Shown here: piece by piece, positions 10,094 through 14,153 of the stretch
How the letters are laid out: every line of letters begins with the position of its first letter
How positions within the stretch are numbered: the stretch's first letter is position 1
NCBI GenBank assembly: GCA_030267965.1
Contig: BRYA01001107.1
Coordinates: 1-14,153, forward strand
Source of the DNA: Triparma columacea
Taxonomy: Eukaryota > Sar > Bolidophyceae > Parmales > Triparmaceae
Direction: 5' to 3'
Length of the DNA: 14,153 nucleotides
The notes under the pieces: generated by a model
What the model saw: the letters and a program-made list of their open reading frames with translations, nothing else
Database searches by the model: none
Told to the model about the DNA's origin: nothing
Position numbers and translations under genes: made by a program

Positions 10094-10356
10094 GATTCAA
10101 ACGGTTCAAGATGAGAATAGATGTTTGATCAGTCGTTGTAACTGGAGAGAGAACCCTGGATGAAGCCAAAATTCGGAAGGAGGGGTTCAGGTAGGGTTCA
10201 GGAGGGTTCAGAAAGGGGAGAAAGGAGAGGGAAGTTGAGTGAGGCTGTTGAACGAGGAGATTAATACGACAAAAATGTTTGAACATACAAGATGAGAGAG
10301 CAAAAGGTTACCCCGTCGCCTGCCCACGTTTGAACACAAAAGAGAGAGAGAAACCC
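10094..10356. other. Gene spacer with short GGGTTCAG repeats
   Basis: This stretch lies between the start of the WW gene and the possible 3' end of the RRM gene, both on the minus strand, so it should carry the WW-gene promoter. No convincing coding frame is seen. The plus strand has three closely spaced copies of GGGTTCAG at about 10183-10210, and the minus-strand direction has CT-rich tracts. A possible donor (minus GTAAGG, about 10360) hints that the RRM transcript could extend into it. Confidence 0.5.
10183..10210 (+). repeat. Three copies of GGGTTCAG
   Basis: GGGTTCAG occurs three times, separated by GTA and GA. The tract lies about 90 bases upstream of the WW-gene ATG on the opposite strand (where it reads CTGAACCC), so it could be a clustered promoter element or a chance microsatellite. 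It is only loosely like a telomere repeat. Confidence 0.55.
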
Positions 10357-10462
10357 TTACCCTTCCCCTGCCCTTGTTTTCCCTTTCTTCCATTTCTTCC
10401 CCCCCGCCCCCTGCCAAGTGGTCGCCCTCGGTGCCCCCTCCTCCATCATCCCCTCCACGTAC

Positions 10463-10855
10463 TTAAAGTGCTTGCCCACGTCGTTCCTCACGCTCTTTCC
10501 CTTGTAGTCCCCCCACATCCCTTCCCCTTCGGTTGCTCTTCCTCACCCCCCCAGCCTGGAGCCAGCCCTGCCTGTCCCTTTCGCCCCCCTTCTTCTTGGC
10601 GTCCTTGGCCTTGTTGTAGACCTCCTGCCCCGGGGCCTCCCCCGCGTACTCTATGAAGAGGCGGTTCTTCTCGATGTAGAAGCCGTCGAGCTCCTCAAAG
10701 GCGGAGATGGCCTGGTGAAGGTTGTGGAAGTGGACGATGCCGATGGAGCTTTTGCCCTGCTGAATGCGGGAGAAGGAGGTCACTTGACCGAGGTCGTGGA
10801 GTTGGGAGTGGAAGGTGGAAGGGAGCTCAGAGGGGGGTTCTTGATAATTATGCAT
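10463..10855 (-). CDS. RRM-domain RNA-binding protein, frame probably disrupted
   Basis: An open frame of 130 codons from the ATG at 10855. The middle reads as an RNA recognition motif: helix 1 LPSTFHSQLHDLG, RNP1-like KSSIGIVHF, helix 2 HQAISAFEELDG and last strand NRLFIEYAGE. The first strand (RNP2) is missing in this frame, but the adjacent frame just upstream encodes KCIIIKNPP, a good RNP2 strand. The two frames meet at a run of six C (10837-10832, minus). So the start at 10855 is probably artefactual: either a one-base indel in the homopolymer (sequencing or real) or an unseen splice. The C-terminus is also unclear. The frame runs to TAA at 10463, but GTGAGG at 10546 and ACAAG at 10501 would make a 46-base intron and switch to a frame ending at 10357 (GKSVRNDVGKHFKYVEGMM...), which looks more protein-like. 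RNA binding is inferred from the fold; its target is unknown. Confidence 0.55.
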   Translation of the reverse strand: MHNYQEPPSELPSTFHSQLHDLGQVTSFSRIQQGKSSIGIVHFHNLHQAISAFEELDGFYIEKNRLFIEYAGEAPGQEVYNKAKDAKKKGGERDRQGWLQAGGVRKSNRRGRDVGGLQGKEREERRGQAL

Positions 10856-11255
10856 TTTGATATGTGGCGTTTACAGAGCAGCTGATGGGTGATTTTTGGG
10901 GAAGAAATGGGTGATATTATAGTCGATATTATTGGTGTCGATATTATTGGTGATATTGCGGTGAAAAGCTTTGTAGACAGGTTTATTGGCAGTTTTGTGG
11001 CAAGGTTTGTCGTGGCGATTAGAACATTCATCATATATCAAGGCATATATAGCACGTTGAGGTTGAATTAGGTAGTATATGAGGGCCTTGATTGATCTAG
11101 TAACGAATTGCAAGTGTAGCAATAGAGATGTTATGGGATTGGGTGATGGAATTGACTTGAAATCAAATTGTGACCTTGGTGTCATGGGTTGGGGCGTCTT
11201 GGTACGATGGGTTGGGTTGAAAAAATAATGTTTGATATTCAACGACTACACTTAC
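10856..11255. other. AT-rich stretch without a confident gene
   Basis: Composition is clearly more AT-rich than the flanking genes (TATA, GATATTATT and ATATAT runs). The minus strand has an open frame of about 123 codons (11242-10871) starting at a TTG, rich in Asn, Ile, His and Tyr, with no domain I recognise. It may be the promoter and 5' region of the RRM gene, a transferred organellar fragment, or an intron. It contains a 15-base tandem duplication at 10922-10951. Confidence 0.45.
10922..10951 (+). repeat. 15-base perfect tandem duplication
   Basis: GTCGATATTATTGGT occurs twice head to tail. It is preceded by GATATTATA and followed by a partial copy GATATT, so it is a short AT-rich satellite inside the AT-rich stretch. 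Confidence 0.85.
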
Positions 11256-11515
11256 TTAACCTAAACCAGTGATTAGAGAACTCCCAACTTTCACTCCAGT
11301 CATTGCGTCTGTTTCTTGATCACATTCCCCCCTCCTAATCACCCCCATTTCCCGTCGTTTTTGGTTTTTCCTAATTTTTACACGCGGGCGCATTGGCAGA
11401 GTTTCAACATTACTCTTTCCGTCCCTCACGAACCCCCACCCCCCCCCCCCTTTCCGCGCCCCGGCACCCAAACCCCCTCTCATTCACTAATGTTGTGGCG
11501 AGGTGGTTGGGGAAC
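11256..11515. other. 3' flank of the BspA-type gene with a poly-C tract
   Basis: No coding frame I trust. A C-rich tract at 11433-11450 (12 C in a row at 11439-11450) lies about 65 bases beyond the stop of the minus-strand BspA-type gene, where it reads as poly-G in the transcript. The remainder is mixed pyrimidine-rich sequence. Confidence 0.5.
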
Positions 11516-14153
11516 TTAGACTGAGGTGCAATTGTTTCCGCCCGTTACGTACTTTCCGGAGCCAGAGTAGGTACCATTAGGGCAATCGATGCATGGTCCG
11601 TTAGCGTTGGGAGGTTCCAGATTAGTTCCTGATTGGCCGGAGAGAGTGAACATGGAAACAAAATTGCCAGTGCCGACTTTGCAGACGTTCCAGAGCGTGA
11701 CGTCATTGTTGAAGGCGCTTGCGACAAAGAACATATACTGCATGTTAGTGACACTCGAGACATCCCAACTCCCAATATCCTGGTTGAAGTCTCCAGCGCC
11801 ACTGCGTTTAATTCAAGGCCGAGTGGAGATGTGCGAGATTAGATTTGCGTGTGCGTGTGTGAATGTTAGAATGAGAAGCGAGTATATTACTTAATATAGG
11901 ATGCAGCAATGATAGCACGCACACCACGAGGACCTCATCTCCAAAGCATCTCTCAATACTCACCGGAACATATCCTTCATGTTAGTGACACTCGAGACAT
12001 TCCAGCTCCCAATATCCTTGTTGAAGACTTTTGCGCCTCTGCGTTGAATTCAAGGCCGAGTGAAAATGTGCGAGATTAGATTTGCGTGTGTGGAATGAGA
12101 AGCGAGTATATTACTTAAAACGGAATGCAGCAAAGATAGCACGCAAACCACAAAGACCTCATCTCCAAAGCATCTCTCAATACTCACCCGAACATATAAA
12201 ACATGTCAGTGACACTCGAGACATTCCAACTCCCAATATCCTGGTTAAAGACCCAAGCGCCACTGCGTTTAATTCAATGCCCAGTGGAGATGTGTGAGAT
12301 GAGATTTGAGTGTACGTGTGTGAATGTTAGAATGAGAAGCGAGTATATTGCTTAATATAGAATGCAGCAAAGATAACACGCAAACCATTAAAGACCTCAT
12401 CTCCAAAGCATCTCTCAATACTCACCCGAACATATTATTCATGTCAGTGACACTCGAGACATCCCAACTCCCAATATCCTGGTTGAAGACTTTTGCGCGA
12501 CTGCATTAAATGCAATGCCGAGTGGAGATGTGCCAGATGAGATTTGCGTGTGCGTGTGTGAATGTTAGAATGAGAAGCGAGCATATTACTTAAAATAGAA
12601 TGCAACAAAGATAACATGCAAACCACGAAGACCTCATCTCCAAAGCATCTCTAAATACTCACGCGAACATACCCTCCATGTCAGTGACACTCGAGACATC
12701 CCAACTCCCAATAGTCTGGTTGAAAGCTTCTGCGTTACTGCGTTTAATTCAATGCCGAGTTGAGATGTGCGAGATGAGATTTGCGTGCGCGTGTGTGAAT
12801 GTTAGAATGAGAAGCGAGTATATTACTTAATATAGAATGCAGCAAAGGCAACACGCAAACCACGACGACCTCATCATCAAAGCATCTCTCAATACTCACT
12901 TGAAGATATACTCCATGTTAGTGACACTCGAGACATCCCATCCGCTAATGTCCTCGTTGAATGTATATTTGTTTTGGAATGCATTCGACATGTCCGTGAC
13001 ATCTTTCGTGCACCTGCTCAGCCGTCGATTTAAATTTGGTCCGCAGGGGGCGGATTGCCGAGAGGAAAATATAAGGGTTAGTTGTTATTGGGGCTCGCGT
13101 GTTCATCCTTCCGTGATGCTTCGTTATCCCGTCCTACTTTGTCTGCCTGCCCGCCACATAGCCCCATTTGCATCCTCTCTACTCGCTTGTTCTTCCAACT
13201 ACTTACCAGTCCGAGATGGGGCCGTATGTACTTGTCGCACTGGTAGGATTAGAAAACCAGAGATCAAGTGCCGTGTCGAAGTTACTATCGTTGAGGGAGT
13301 TGATGCAGGGTGCAGGAGTAGGCGATGGCGTAGGACTAGCAGTAGTTGGACTAGCAGTAGGCGAAGGCGTCGGACTAGCAGTAGTTGGACTAGCAGTAGG
13401 CGAAGGCGTCGGACTAGCAGTAGTTGGACTAGCAGTAGGCGATGGCGTAGGACTAGCAGTAGTTGGACTAGCAGTAGGCGAAGGCGTCGGACTAGCAGTA
13501 GTTGGACTAGCAGTAGGCGATGGCGTAGGACTAGCAGTAGTAGGACTAGCAGTAGGCGAAGGCGTAGGACTAGCAGTAGTTGGACTAGCAGTAGGCGATG
13601 GCGTAGGACTAGCAGTAGTTGGACTAGCAGTAGGCGATGGCGTAGGACTAGCAGTAGTTGGACTAGCAGTAGGCGATGGCGTAGGACTAGCAGTAGTAGG
13701 ACTAGCAGTAGGCGAAGGCGTAGGACTAGCAGTAGTTGGACTAGCAGTAGGCGAAGGCGTCGGACTAGCAGTAGTTGGACTAGCAGTAGGCGATGGCGTA
13801 GGACTAGCAGGAGTTGGACTAGCAGTAGGCAATGCCGTAGGACTAGCAGCAGTTGGACTAGCAGTAGGCAATGCCGTAGGACTAGCAGCAGTTGGACTAG
13901 CAGTAGGCAATGCCGTAGGACTAGCAGCAGTTGGACTAGCAGTAGGCAATGCCGTAGGACTAGCAGCAGTTGGACTAGCAGTAGGCGATGCCGTAGGACT
14001 AGCAGTAGGCGATGCAGTAGGCGATGCCGTAGGACTAGCAGTAGGCGATGCCGTAGGACTAGCAGTAGGCGATGCAGTAGGCGATGCAGTAGGCGATGAA
14101 GTAGGACTAGCAGTAGGCGATGCAGTAGGACTAGCAGTAGGCGCCGGAGTGGG
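11516..14153 (-). CDS. BspA-type repeat surface protein with Ser/Pro/Thr stalk, 5'-partial, seven exons
   Basis: Minus-strand exons 14153-13207, 13013-12900, 12737-12663, 12500-12426, 12262-12188, 12038-11964 and 11801-11516 join into 548 residues, open at the right edge. Exon one is a Ser/Pro/Thr/Ala repeat stalk (about 275 residues) ending in a Cys-bearing segment with [10 protein letters not shown] and YGPISDW. Then come seven BspA/DUF285-type repeats of about 25 residues ([27 protein letters not shown]), a fold related to leucine-rich repeats. The protein closes with [16 protein letters not shown], like the Cys-rich CPxGTY modules of algal surface proteins. Every middle repeat is exactly one 75-base exon in the same phase. 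Stalk, repeats and Cys modules suggest a secreted or cell-surface protein, possibly adhesive or glycosylated; this is inference. No membrane anchor is visible and the signal peptide would be outside the window. Confidence 0.85.
11728..12940 (-). repeat. Tandem array of exon-plus-intron units, about 237 bases each
   Basis: Five to six head-to-tail copies with spacing between equivalent acceptors of 237, 238, 224 and 237 bases. Each copy carries a 75-base exon for one BspA-type repeat plus its intron. Exons and introns are both highly similar: CACTCGAGACAT (exonic), CTCATCTCCAAAGCATCTCT and AGAATGAGAAGCGAG (intronic, plus-strand reading) recur in almost every unit. Similarity decays into the first repeat exon (13013-12900) and the last exon's tail. 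Confidence 0.92.
11802..13206 (-). other. Six introns of the BspA-type gene
   Basis: Introns on the minus strand: 13206-13014 (193 bases, GTAAGT...GAGCAG), 12899-12738 (162), 12662-12501 (162), 12425-12263 (163), 12187-12039 (149) and 11963-11802 (162). The last five all begin GTGAGTATTGAG or a near-variant and end in GCAG, and are near-copies of one another. All six interrupt after the second base of a codon. The 149-base intron lacks about 13 bases of a TGTG-rich stretch present in the others. Confidence 0.85.
13322..14153 (-). repeat. Coding minisatellite for the PTS stalk: 39-base units with 12- and 24-base subunits
   Basis: Thirteen exact-length 39-base units at 13322-13828, then four variant 39-base units at 13829-13984 (with GCAATGCC, giving Leu in place of Ser). 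A region built from 24-base and 12-base units (GCGATGCAGTAG, plus reading) continues to the window edge. The protein unit is [13 protein letters not shown] (13 residues), itself made of SPTA-like tetrads. The array probably extends beyond the window. Confidence 0.95.

Noticed and set aside
10183..10210. GGGTTCAG repeats as a telomere remnant
   Set aside because: Only three imperfectly spaced copies, not the TTAGGG-type sequence, and genes continue on both sides.
11256..11483. Minus-strand frame of 75 codons beyond the BspA gene
   Set aside because: Gly/Arg-rich sequence from a poly-C tract, no recognisable domain or splice context.
11728..12940. Tandem copies of separate small genes
   Set aside because: Each 75-base open segment lacks its own start and stop, and all share the same splice phase, so they are exons of one gene.
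12837..14099. Long plus-strand open frame with Arg/Ser/Trp repeats resembling an SR-type protein
   Set aside because: It is the antisense of the PTS minisatellite and repeat exons. The minus-strand frame has matching splice sites and recognisable BspA repeats; the plus frame has only low-complexity repeats.
13322..14153. Regularly spaced repeats that could suggest a CRISPR array
   Set aside because: Units are contiguous with no unique spacers, multiples of three, and encode an open Ser/Pro/Thr stalk in a intron-containing eukaryotic gene.

Overview
The window is nuclear DNA of a eukaryote with short spliceosomal introns (about 50-195 bases). Donors are mostly GTGAG and sometimes GTAAG. Many introns carry a CTAAC-like branch site, and acceptors are CAG. 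The gene content suggests a stramenopile (heterokont) microalga, possibly a bolidophyte/Triparma-like form: an OSCA/TMEM63-like channel, a KCBP-like kinesin-14, WW-domain proteins, and a BspA-type leucine-rich-repeat surface protein with a Ser/Pro/Thr stalk. The taxon is inferred from family recall and was not tested.

Layout. Bases 1-3751 (+) hold the 3' ten exons of an OSCA/TMEM63/CSC1-like membrane channel with a WW domain in its cytosolic part; its 5' end lies left of the window. Bases 3851-8446 (+) encode a C-terminal-motor kinesin with tandem IQ-like motifs, long coiled coils and an intact motor. Between them lies a 108-base segment (3729-3836) that looks like one more intron. If it is spliced, channel and kinesin form a single continuous polypeptide of about 2,490 visible residues. 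This is the most striking possibility in the window.

The kinesin converges on a minus-strand gene (10093-8575, four exons) for a proline-rich protein with three WW domains. Upstream of it on the minus strand is an RRM protein (about 10855-10463) whose reading frame appears shifted. Next comes an AT-rich stretch with no confident gene (10856-11515).

Bases 11516-14153 (-) hold the 3' seven exons of a secreted or cell-surface protein. A long minisatellite-encoded PTS stalk is followed by BspA-type 25-residue repeats, one repeat per 75-base exon, arranged as a tandem exon-intron array with a period of about 237 bases, and then a Cys-containing C-terminus.

No rRNA, tRNA, transposon or CRISPR array was recognised. 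All exon boundaries were read by eye from splice signals and reading-frame continuity.
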